6,314 nucleotides of DNA, taken from the NCBI GenBank assembly GCA_031286555.1, contig JAITUD010000081.1, forward strand, positions 1 through 6,314. The letters run 5' to 3'. Position 1 is the stretch's first letter; every line of letters begins with the position of its first letter. Under the pieces are notes generated by a model. That model ran no database searches and was not told where the DNA came from. It saw only the letters and a list, made by a program, of their open reading frames with translations. The DNA is from Microbacterium sp. (GTDB lineage Bacteria; Actinomycetota; Actinomycetes; Actinomycetales; Microbacteriaceae). The position numbers were made by a program, and so were the translations under genes. Shown here one piece after another: positions 1-5,538 of the stretch.

Positions 1-3
1 CGA

Positions 4-1686
4 TCAGCCGTCCTCGCGCACGTCCGCGACTCCGTTCCGCACCTGCACATGACCTGCCGTCTCGAACCGGCGGATCCACTGCCGGTCGTGGGTGACGGCG
101 ACCACGGCGCCCGGGTACCCGGCCACCGCGTCCTCGAGCTGCTCGACGAGTTCGGGATCGAGGTGGTTCGTCGGTTCGTCCAGCAGCAGCACGTCGCCAG
201 GGGTGGCGAGTGCCGTCGCCAGGTCGAGGCGCCTGCGCTGTCCCACCGACAGGGCTCGGACCGCACGCTCCAGATCGTCGTCGCGCAGCAGGCCGAAGCG
301 GCGCAGGGTGTCGGCGGCCACGTCGCGATGCGTCCCGGTCCGCGCGGCGAACTCGTCGAGGGTCGAACCAGAAGGGGCGTCCGCGACGTCCTGTCGCAGC
401 CAGGACACCCGCAGACCGGGCGCGCGCTCGATGGCGCCCTCTTCCGGAGCGAGGTCGCCGGCGAGCAGGCGCAGCAGCGTCGTCTTTCCCGATCCGTTCG
501 GCCCGGTCACCAGCCATCGTTCCCCGGCCGACACAGTCCACTCCGCCATCCGCAGTGCCGGCCCTGAGCGGTGACGGATCCCGCCGATCGCGAGCAGTCG
601 ACCTTCGGGCCCGCCTGCGGCCGCCTGATCCATCACGAACCGCAGCGGCTCCGGCGGCGCGGCGACCGGTTCGGCGCGCAGGCGGGCGACGCGCTCCTTC
701 GCTATCCGGATGCGCCCCTTCGCTCCGTGGTCGCGCCCTCGCGCCCGGAAGGCGCCGTGCCCGAATCCGTCGAGCTCGAGCTTGCGCGGGATCGCCGACA
801 GCCGGAAGGCGTTGGCCTCGACGAGGGCCTCGTTGCGGGCGATCTCCGCCTTCCATTCCTCGTGCCGCTCGGCCTGGCGGCGGCGCTCGGTCTCGCGCGC
901 GATGAGGAACCCGCCGTAGCCGTCGCCGTATCGACGGAGACTGCCGTCCTGCACCTGCACGATGTCATCGGCGAAGGCCTGCAGGAACGCGCGGTCGTGT
1001 GTGACCACGACCAGCGCACCGCGGTGCGCGGCCAGCCGGGCCTCGACCCAGGCGAGTCCGTCGTCGTCGAGATCGTTGGTGGGCTCGTCGAGCAGCAGCA
1101 GCTCCGCCTGGGCTGAGAGCGCCACGGCGAGCGCGAGCCGCGCACGCTCCCCACCGGACAGCTCGGAGACGCACCGCGCGCGGTCGAGCCCACCCAGACC
1201 GAGCTGCTCGAAGGCGATCGCGATGCGCTGGTCCACGCCGTAGCCGTCGCGCGCCTCGAACAGGTCGATCAGGTCGCCGAGTTCGTCGAGCAGCGCCGGC
1301 TGCTCGTGGTCGTCTGCACGTGCGAGCCTCTCCGAGGTGCGACGGATGCTCACCTCGAGCTCACTCAGATCGGCGAGCAGCAGATCCACGGCATCCTGCA
1401 CCGTCGCGGACGCGGGGAACGACGGGGCCTGGGACGCGTGGGCGACCCCGCCGGGGAGCACGATGCGGGCGTCGCCGGCGACCGGCACGACGGCCCTCGC
1501 GAGCACATCGAGCAGGGTCGACTTGCCGGCGCCGTTGTCGCCGATCACGGCGAGACGATCGGTCGGCCCGATCACCAGATCGACGCGGTCGAGCACGATC
1601 CGCTCGGCGAATCGGACGGTGACGGCGCGCAGCTCGCACACGCGGTGGCTGCGGGCGGCGGACAGGGAGGAAGAAGACGGGAACAT
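4..1686 (-). CDS. ABC-F family ATPase, probable ribosome-protection (antibiotic resistance) type
   Basis: The 560-residue protein has two ABC ATPase domains in one chain and no membrane segments, the ABC-F plan. Domain 1 has Walker A GDNGAGKST (49-57), signature LSGGE (176-180), Walker B LLLLDEPTNDLD (about 196-207) and VTHDR (228-232). Domain 2 has GPNGSGKTT (395-403), a variant signature LSVGQ (480-483 region), LLLDEPTNHLD (500-510) and VTHDR (531-535). Between them, roughly 255-345, lies an Arg/Lys/Glu-rich linker, which in this family reaches into the ribosomal tRNA sites. ABC-F proteins act in the cytoplasm on the 50S subunit; resistance members displace macrolide, lincosamide, streptogramin or pleuromutilin type drugs. 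The ATG is supported by AGGAG six bases upstream (1693-1697). The gene diverges from the CMD/sigma operon behind a structured leader. Family assignment is firm; a resistance role rather than housekeeping translation factor is inference, and no drug class can be read from the sequence. Confidence 0.93.
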   Translation of the reverse strand: MFPSSSSLSAARSHRVCELRAVTVRFAERIVLDRVDLVIGPTDRLAVIGDNGAGKSTLLDVLARAVVPVAGDARIVLPGGVAHASQAPSFPASATVQDAVDLLLADLSELEVSIRRTSERLARADDHEQPALLDELGDLIDLFEARDGYGVDQRIAIAFEQLGLGGLDRARCVSELSGGERARLALAVALSAQAELLLLDEPTNDLDDDGLAWVEARLAAHRGALVVVTHDRAFLQAFADDIVQVQDGSLRRYGDGYGGFLIARETERRRQAERHEEWKAEIARNEALVEANAFRLSAIPRKLELDGFGHGAFRARGRDHGAKGRIRIAKERVARLRAEPVAAPPEPLRFVMDQAAAGGPEGRLLAIGGIRHRSGPALRMAEWTVSAGERWLVTGPNGSGKTTLLRLLAGDLAPEEGAIERAPGLRVSWLRQDVADAPSGSTLDEFAARTGTHRDVAADTLRRFGLLRDDDLERAVRALSVGQRRRLDLATALATPGDVLLLDEPTNHLDPELVEQLEDAVAGYPGAVVAVTHDRQWIRRFETAGHVQVRNGVADVREDG

Positions 1687-1692
1687 GAGGGA

Positions 1693-1697
1693 CTCCT
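1693..1697 (-). promoter_or_regulatory. Shine-Dalgarno of the ABC-F gene
   Basis: AGGAG on the minus strand with a six-base spacer to the ATG at 1686. It fixes the start of the ABC-F protein. It lies two bases from a strong GC hairpin, so its accessibility may be affected by that structure. Confidence 0.8.
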
Positions 1698-1699
1698 CT

Positions 1700-1723
1700 C
1701 CGCGGCGGCCAGGGGCCGCGCGG
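1700..1723 (-). promoter_or_regulatory. GC hairpin abutting the ABC-F Shine-Dalgarno
   Basis: The arms 1700-1710 and 1714-1723 pair over ten base pairs, all G-C, with a single bulged base (1705) and a three-base loop (1711-1713). In the ABC-F mRNA the hairpin ends two bases before the AGGAG. It could limit initiation or merely reflect GC-rich sequence. The structure is visible directly; a regulatory role is inference. Confidence 0.5.
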
Positions 1724-1743
1724 CGATGCGCACACCAGGCGGT

Positions 1744-1792
1744 GCGGGATCTGAATGGGGACCTCGATCCCGCCGATGTGACGGCGGGATCG
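1744..1792 (-). promoter_or_regulatory. Attenuator-like inverted repeat set in the ABC-F leader
   Basis: A perfect 11-bp stem is formed by 1765-1775 and 1782-1792 with a six-base loop. A third element at 1744-1751 repeats the eight bases GCGGGATC seen at 1784-1791, so the middle strand (1766-1773) can pair with either neighbour but not both. In the minus-strand transcript the order is strand 1 (1792-1782), strand 2 (1775-1765), strand 3 (1751-1744), the mutually exclusive arrangement of attenuators. Neither hairpin is followed by a run of U, so a classical intrinsic terminator is not shown. The DNA between divergent genes could alternatively hold a dimeric repressor site: the same repeat would suit one. 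Confidence 0.5.
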
Positions 1793-1793
1793 C

Positions 1794-1862
1794 TCAGGAC
1801 CCGCTGCGGAGGCGACTCGACGCAGCGTCCAGATCTAGAGGATCAACACGATCAGGAACCAT
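1794..1862 (-). CDS. Possible 22-residue leader peptide upstream of the ABC-F gene
   Basis: A short open frame, MVPDRVDPLDLDAASSRLRSGS, starts at ATG 1862 and stops at TGA 1796-1794, one base before the 11-bp hairpin of the ABC-F leader. Its ribosome binding site is weak (GGGA about nine bases upstream). A ribosome at its end would cover the first strand of the hairpin, the geometry used in ribosome-mediated attenuation of resistance genes. Against it, a candidate -10 element (1858-1863) overlaps the start codon; if that promoter is real the peptide is not made. Treat as a candidate only. Confidence 0.25.
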   Translation of the reverse strand: MVPDRVDPLDLDAASSRLRSGS

Positions 1863-1888
1863 AGCAGGGATTCCCGAGTGGATGTCAC
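1858..1888 (-). promoter_or_regulatory. Tentative vegetative promoter of the ABC-F gene
   Basis: On the minus strand GTGACA (1888-1883) resembles a -35 box in five of six positions and TATGGT (1863-1858) matches the TAnnnT pattern of actinobacterial -10 boxes. The 19-base spacer is longer than optimal, so this is weak. The -35 would be the reverse complement of the ECF41-type -35 on the other strand, which would make the two divergent promoters overlap. Confidence 0.25.
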
Positions 1889-1909
1889 ACTCCCGCCCCG
1901 GCCGGTGTC
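1883..1909 (+). promoter_or_regulatory. Candidate ECF41-type promoter of the CMD-sigma operon
   Basis: TGTCACA (1883-1889), 16 bases, then TGTC (1906-1909). Known ECF41 target promoters, from memory of the family description, have TGTCACA at -35 and CGTC at -10 and sit upstream of the partner CMD/oxidoreductase/epimerase gene. Here the -35 is an exact match and the -10 differs at one base. The site lies 44 bases before the CMD start, ahead of an operon encoding exactly this kind of sigma factor, which supports autoregulation. Confidence 0.75.
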
Positions 1910-1920
1910 TCCATGCCGAA

Positions 1921-1937
1921 GGCACGAGAACCGTGCC
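1921..1937 (+). repeat. Small hairpin in the CMD 5' untranslated region
   Basis: GGCACG (1921-1926) and CGTGCC (1932-1937) form a perfect 6-bp stem with a five-base loop, between the predicted transcription start and the Shine-Dalgarno. An alternative 4-bp stem, TGCC/GGCA at 1914-1924, would compete with it. It may stabilise the mRNA or be chance in GC-rich DNA. Confidence 0.4.
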
Positions 1938-1953
1938 GCGAAGGAGCAGGATC

Positions 1954-2550
1954 ATGACGAACCAGACCCGCATCCCCGCCGTCGAGGTCACCGGAGTGTA
2001 CGGCGGCCTCGTGAAGACCATGGCCCGCCGCAAGCTGGGCATCGTGCCCGACTCGATCGGCGTGCTGTGGCAGCACCGCCCGGTGATGATGGACATGATG
2101 AAGTTCGGCGGTCGCACCGAGAAGTGGGACGAGCTCGACGACGGCCTCTCGGTTCTGGCGACCATGGCCGCCGCAGCGACGGTCGGCTGCAGCTTCTGCC
2201 TCGACCTGCACTACTTCATGGCGCACGACAAGGGCCTCGACGAGGCGAAGGCGCGCGAGGTGCCGATCTGGCGCGAGTCGACGCGTTTCACGCCGCTCGA
2301 GCGCCTCGTGATGGAGTACTCCGAGGCGATGAGCCAGACCCCGCCGACGGTGACCGACGAGCTCTCCGATGCGCTGCGCGCCGAGATCGGCACACCCGCA
2401 CTGATCGAGCTGGCCGCGAAGGTCGGCTACCTGAACGCGACCGCGCGCTCGAACATCGCGCTCGGCATCCACGCCGACGGCTTCGCGGATGCCTGCGGGC
2501 TGGCACCTCTGGCGACAGCGGGCTCGACCGGCGTAGCGTCGCGACCATGA
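1954..2550 (+). CDS. Carboxymuconolactone decarboxylase/AhpD-like family protein (ECF41 partner)
   Basis: The 198-residue protein belongs to the CMD/AhpD superfamily. The helix-rich core carries the redox/proton-relay motif CxxCxxxH as C79-S-F-C82 and H86. Members are small cytoplasmic oligomers with peroxidase-linked disulfide reductase or decarboxylase activity; the substrate cannot be read here. The second half (113-187) follows the pattern of ECF41-linked members, ending in a DGFADACGLAPLA-like tail. The ATG at 1954 was chosen because AAGGAG (1941-1946) sits seven bases upstream; the open frame runs further back only as an uninterrupted frame without support. A near-consensus ECF41 promoter precedes it, and its stop overlaps the sigma factor start as ATGA, so the two are probably translationally coupled. 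CMD proteins are the commonest partner and target of ECF41 sigma factors. Family assignment is firm; the reaction is unknown. Confidence 0.92.
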   Translation: MTNQTRIPAVEVTGVYGGLVKTMARRKLGIVPDSIGVLWQHRPVMMDMMKFGGRTEKWDELDDGLSVLATMAAAATVGCSFCLDLHYFMAHDKGLDEAKAREVPIWRESTRFTPLERLVMEYSEAMSQTPPTVTDELSDALRAEIGTPALIELAAKVGYLNATARSNIALGIHADGFADACGLAPLATAGSTGVASRP

Positions 2551-3434
2551 GCAGCACCGCACCCGAGGATCCGTTCACGGCCCACCGCGGCCTGCTGTTC
2601 ACCGTCGCGTACGAGATCCTCGGCTCGGCGGCGGACGCCGAGGACGTGCTGCAGGAGTCGTGGCTGCGCTGGGCCGCTGCCGACCGCGCCGACGTGCGCG
2701 ATCCGCGCGCCTACCTGGTGCGTATCGTCACCCGTCAGTCGCTGAACCAGCTGCGCACGGTGTCGCGTCGCCGCGAGGAGTACATCGGTCCGTGGCTCCC
2801 CGAACCTCTGCTGACGACGCCGGATGTCGCGGACGACGTGGTGCTCGCCGAGAACGTGTCCGTCGCGATGCTGACCGTGCTCGAGACCCTCGGCCCGACC
2901 GAGCGCGCGGTGTTCGTGCTGCGCGAGGTCTTCGACGTGCCCTTCGACGAGATCGCGGATGCGGTCGGCAAGACACCGGCCGCGGTGCGGCAGATCTCGC
3001 ACCGCGCCCACGAGCACGTCGCCGCACGGCGGCCGAGGATCGAGGTCGCCACCTCGGAGCACGACCTCGCCGTGCGGCGCTTCATCGAAGTGATGAACAC
3101 CGGCGACGTGCAGTCGCTGATGGACGTGCTGGCGCCGGATGTCGTGTCGGTGACCGACAGCGGCGGGCTGGTGCGCGGGGCCGCACGACGACCGCTGCAC
3201 GGCGCGGACCGGGTGGTCGCATTCCTCGCGGGCACGATCGCCAAGCTCGACGAGGCCTACGACGTGATCCCCATCCAGATCAACGGCACGCTCGCCGCCG
3301 GCATCCGGGTCGGCGGGCGGCTGCAGGCAGCGGTGAGCTTCGCCGTCGAGGACGGCCGCATCGCCCAGGTCTTCTCGGTCGCGAACCCGCAGAAGCTCGC
3401 CGCACTGGATGCGGAGACCCGGCTCGCCCGGTGA
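2547..3434 (+). CDS. ECF sigma factor, ECF41 group, with fused SnoaL-like regulatory domain
   Basis: The 295-residue protein directs RNA polymerase to its own promoters. Sigma region 2 spans about 10-73 (AEDVLQESWLRW, DPRAYLVRI), followed by the WLPEPL linker (83-88) typical of ECF41, and region 4 spans about 105-158 with the helix-turn-helix VPFDEIADAVGKTPAAVRQ. Instead of a separate anti-sigma gene it carries an extra domain at about 172-285 of SnoaL/NTF2-like type, containing DSGG (204-207) and a terminal NPQKL (280-284). In the ECF41 family these correspond to a DGGG-type motif and NPDKL, and the domain is known to restrain or tune sigma activity from within. The ATG overlaps the CMD stop codon (ATGA), with no clear Shine-Dalgarno of its own, so translation is probably coupled. 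No membrane segments or zinc-finger anti-sigma gene is present. The inducing signal is unknown. Confidence 0.94.
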   Translation: MSSTAPEDPFTAHRGLLFTVAYEILGSAADAEDVLQESWLRWAAADRADVRDPRAYLVRIVTRQSLNQLRTVSRRREEYIGPWLPEPLLTTPDVADDVVLAENVSVAMLTVLETLGPTERAVFVLREVFDVPFDEIADAVGKTPAAVRQISHRAHEHVAARRPRIEVATSEHDLAVRRFIEVMNTGDVQSLMDVLAPDVVSVTDSGGLVRGAARRPLHGADRVVAFLAGTIAKLDEAYDVIPIQINGTLAAGIRVGGRLQAAVSFAVEDGRIAQVFSVANPQKLAALDAETRLAR

Positions 3435-3439
3435 GCGCG

Positions 3440-4033
3440 CTACGCCCGTGGCCCGTCGAGGGCGCGGTGGATCATCTCGAGCAGCGTGTCGGTCGCCGCG
3501 TCGACGTCGTATCCCGGGTCGTCCATCGCCTCCGCGAAGATCGCGTCGATCGCTCCGCCGATCGCGATGGCCGCAGTCCGGGGATCCGCGCACGACAGTT
3601 CGCCCTCGTCGCAGCCCCGCGCGATCGCCTGTGCCAGTGGGGTCCACCGCGGCGTCGCGCCGTCGGTCTCGAGCGGCTCCCCGGAGCGCGCGGCGAGGTA
3701 CCGGACCAAGAACCGCAGATGATCGGGATGCCCCGACAGGAAGCCTGTGAGCGACCGCACGTAGGCGTCCACCGAGGACCGCCCGGTCGGGGCCTCCGCC
3801 ATGGCGGCCCCGACCTGCTCCCCCATATCGGCGACCACCCGGAGATACGCCGCATCGATGACGTCGGCTTTGCCGCTGAAGTAGTAGAGCACCGCGGCAT
3901 TGGTGAGGCCGGCGGCCTCAGCGATGCGCGCGAGCGTCGCCTGAGCCATCCCTCCACGGGCGACCGAGCCGATCGCGGCTGTGACGATCTCCTCACGTCG
4001 GACGGCCTCCCCGTAGTGCCGACGCCGGGTCAT
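3440..4033 (-). CDS. TetR/AcrR family transcriptional regulator
   Basis: The 197-residue protein is of usual TetR length. The N-terminal three-helix DNA-binding domain covers about 10-57 (REEIVTAAIGSVARGG, then TLARIAEAAGLTNAAVLYYFSGKADVIDAA), with the Y-Y-F-x-x-K signature at 50-55. The remaining C-terminal helical part (about 65-190) would bind a ligand and form the dimer; it is poorly conserved and gives no ligand. The start at 4033 was chosen because it overlaps the stop of the fucosidase-like gene as ATGA and has GAGG (4040-4043) six bases upstream; a longer version of the frame starting at 4123 would add a basic 30-residue extension lying inside the upstream gene and is unlikely. As last gene of the fucosidase operon it probably represses that operon, perhaps released by a glycoside or sugar. 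It ends five bases from the convergent sigma gene. Confidence 0.93.
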   Translation of the reverse strand: MTRRRHYGEAVRREEIVTAAIGSVARGGMAQATLARIAEAAGLTNAAVLYYFSGKADVIDAAYLRVVADMGEQVGAAMAEAPTGRSSVDAYVRSLTGFLSGHPDHLRFLVRYLAARSGEPLETDGATPRWTPLAQAIARGCDEGELSCADPRTAAIAIGGAIDAIFAEAMDDPGYDVDAATDTLLEMIHRALDGPRA

Positions 4034-5475
4034 GAGGCGCCTCGGTCGAAGGCGAACACGTGCGCGGGGGCCACACCTGTCGACGGGGAGTCGATCAAGA
4101 CATCCTGACCGTCTCGGCGCCACGACGCCGGATGCTCGGAACCGAGCAGCCGCACGGTGGCTCCCGGTGCGACGGTGACATCCCTGAGCCGCACCTGGCC
4201 GGCGAGTCGCTCCGACAACACGATCGCGTGGAGCGTGTCACCGGCACGGGTGAACCTCACCTGGGCGCCGTCCGCGGTCCGCGCGGCTGCGCACCGCCAC
4301 GGCGTCGTCCCGAACACGGCCGGGCCGGCGGTGCGCAGCCATCCGGCGAGTTCCTGCAACGGCACACGCTGCACGTCGGGGATGCGCCCCGATCCGTCGG
4401 GGCCCACATTCAGCAGCAGCCGACCCCCGCGCGCGACGATGTCGACGAACAGGTGCACGAGCTCAGTGCCGGTGAGCAGGTCGTCCGCGGTCTCGGCGGC
4501 GCTGTAGCCGAACGAGTTCCCCAGGCCCCGCGTCACCTCCCATGCCCGGGCGGGCGGATCGGCGGGCACCTCGTACTCGAAGGTGCGCACGTCGAATGGG
4601 AGGGCCGGTTCCTGCTCCGGAACCGGGCGGCCGCTACGGGAGAGCATCCGCAACAGCCCTCCGACGAAGGCGAGGTACCCGCGCCGCAGCCAGCGGTTCC
4701 TCGGGAGACGGACCTGCGTCCACCGGTCGTTGACCACCCCGTCGGGCACCGCCCGGTAGTAGGAGGCGAAGAGGTCCCTTGGATCGTCCTCGGCCGGCCA
4801 TCCCATGTCGTTCCAGAGCACCGACGGACGGTAGCGCTCGATGAGCTCATCCCAGTGCGCGCGGGCGTAGCGCGCGTAGTCCGCGCCGGCCGATTGCTGC
4901 GCCATGAGGTCGGTCATGGTGCGGACCGGCTGCTCGACGAACGTCCAGTCGATGCCGCCGGCGTAGTACAGCCCCATCCGCATCCCGGCCGCGCGCACGG
5001 CATCAGCCAGATCGCCCACGAGGTCCCGCGACGACCGGTATCCCTCCTGCCGGGGATGCGGCACTGAAGTCGGCCAGAGCGGGTACCCGTCGAGGTGCCG
5101 GGTGACCATCACCACGTACTCCGCCCCGATCGCCGAGAACAGCGCGGTCCAGTCCGCGAAGTCGACCTGGGCCGCCCCCTTCTCGAACTCGAGACGGAAC
5201 GACGAGTAGGGGGTCTCCGCCCCGTAGACCTCGGCGTGATGGCGGGCGGTCGGGGACTCGGGGATGCGCAATGCGTTCAGGTACCACTCCGCGTAGGGGT
5301 TCTTCCCGGTGATGTCGCGCATCGCGGTGAGATCGGCCATGTATCCGACGAACGTGCCGTCTGGACCGTCGGCGAAGGCGGGCACCGAGTACAGCCCCCA
5401 ATGCACGAAGACGCCCAGCTTCGCTGAGTCGTACCAGTCAGGGAGGGGACGTTCGAAGTTCTCCGGCTTATCCAT
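4030..5475 (-). CDS. Glycoside hydrolase family 29, alpha-L-fucosidase-like
   Basis: The 481-residue enzyme has an N-terminal (beta/alpha)8 catalytic domain (about 10-375) and a C-terminal beta-sandwich (about 390-478). GH29 retaining enzymes release terminal L-fucose. Visible landmarks are FVHWGLYS (H25), TRHLDGYPLW (126-134), GLYYAGG (168-174), LWNDMGWP with probable nucleophile D223, TFEYE with candidate acid/base E300, WE (312-313) and LLLNVGPDGSGRIP (353-366). Spacing of H25, H127 and D223 agrees with Thermotoga maritima fucosidase (His34, His128, Asp224), but the second His of its HHDG motif is Leu128 here. An Arg-rich insert at about 255-290 precedes the acid/base region. There is no signal peptide, so it is likely cytoplasmic and would act on imported small glycosides. 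It has no obvious Shine-Dalgarno and may be translated leaderless. It leads a two-gene operon with the TetR regulator. Substrate may differ from fucose. Confidence 0.9.
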   Translation of the reverse strand: MDKPENFERPLPDWYDSAKLGVFVHWGLYSVPAFADGPDGTFVGYMADLTAMRDITGKNPYAEWYLNALRIPESPTARHHAEVYGAETPYSSFRLEFEKGAAQVDFADWTALFSAIGAEYVVMVTRHLDGYPLWPTSVPHPRQEGYRSSRDLVGDLADAVRAAGMRMGLYYAGGIDWTFVEQPVRTMTDLMAQQSAGADYARYARAHWDELIERYRPSVLWNDMGWPAEDDPRDLFASYYRAVPDGVVNDRWTQVRLPRNRWLRRGYLAFVGGLLRMLSRSGRPVPEQEPALPFDVRTFEYEVPADPPARAWEVTRGLGNSFGYSAAETADDLLTGTELVHLFVDIVARGGRLLLNVGPDGSGRIPDVQRVPLQELAGWLRTAGPAVFGTTPWRCAAARTADGAQVRFTRAGDTLHAIVLSERLAGQVRLRDVTVAPGATVRLLGSEHPASWRRDGQDVLIDSPSTGVAPAHVFAFDRGAS

Positions 5476-5481
5476 CCAGAA

Positions 5482-5487
5482 AACTTA
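5482..5487 (-). promoter_or_regulatory. Candidate -10 box of the fucosidase operon (leaderless start)
   Basis: TAAGTT on the minus strand fits TAnnnT and lies six bases before the ATG at 5475, so transcription would begin at or within a base or two of the start codon. No Shine-Dalgarno is visible in the same stretch, which agrees with a leaderless mRNA, common in actinobacteria. No convincing -35 box is seen, which would suit a regulated promoter. Confidence 0.45.
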
Positions 5488-5504
5488 CCAAATGGTGTGC
5501 ACGC
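5487..5504. promoter_or_regulatory. Candidate TetR operator upstream of the fucosidase gene
   Basis: Two small inverted repeats sit side by side over the presumed promoter: ACCA-AA-TGGT (5487-5496) and GTGTGCACGC (5495-5504, one mismatch). They are in the only AT-rich patch of the operon's upstream region. TetR proteins usually bind dyads near their promoters; nothing else ties these repeats to the regulator, so the call is tentative. Confidence 0.3.
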
Positions 5505-5538
5505 GGGGAAGAGCCTCTCAAGACGACGCGGGACGCAA

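Noticed and set aside
1885..1914. Nine-codon ORF on the minus strand (METPAGAGV) as an ABC-F leader peptide
   Set aside because: No ribosome binding site, lies within the ECF41-type promoter and upstream of the likely ABC-F promoter, far from the leader hairpins.
1306..1953. N-terminal extension of the CMD protein back into the ABC-F gene
   Set aside because: The frame is open by chance in GC-rich DNA. The Shine-Dalgarno at 1941-1946 and the similarity to CMD proteins both place the start at 1954.
2427..3647. Long open frame of about 400 codons on the minus strand, antisense to the sigma factor gene
   Set aside because: It is a shadow of the GC-rich plus-strand gene: composition is His/Arg/Asp/Gly-rich without any recognisable domain, while the plus strand encodes a clear sigma factor. 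It also crosses the convergent junction into the TetR gene.
4034..4123. Longer TetR protein starting at 4123
   Set aside because: The extra 30 residues are Arg/Pro-rich and lie within the GH29 coding region; the ATGA overlap with GAGG upstream points to 4033.
4060..5067. Open frame of 335 codons on the plus strand, antisense to the GH29 gene
   Set aside because: No domain or plausible protein composition; the minus strand carries a full GH29 enzyme over the same bases.
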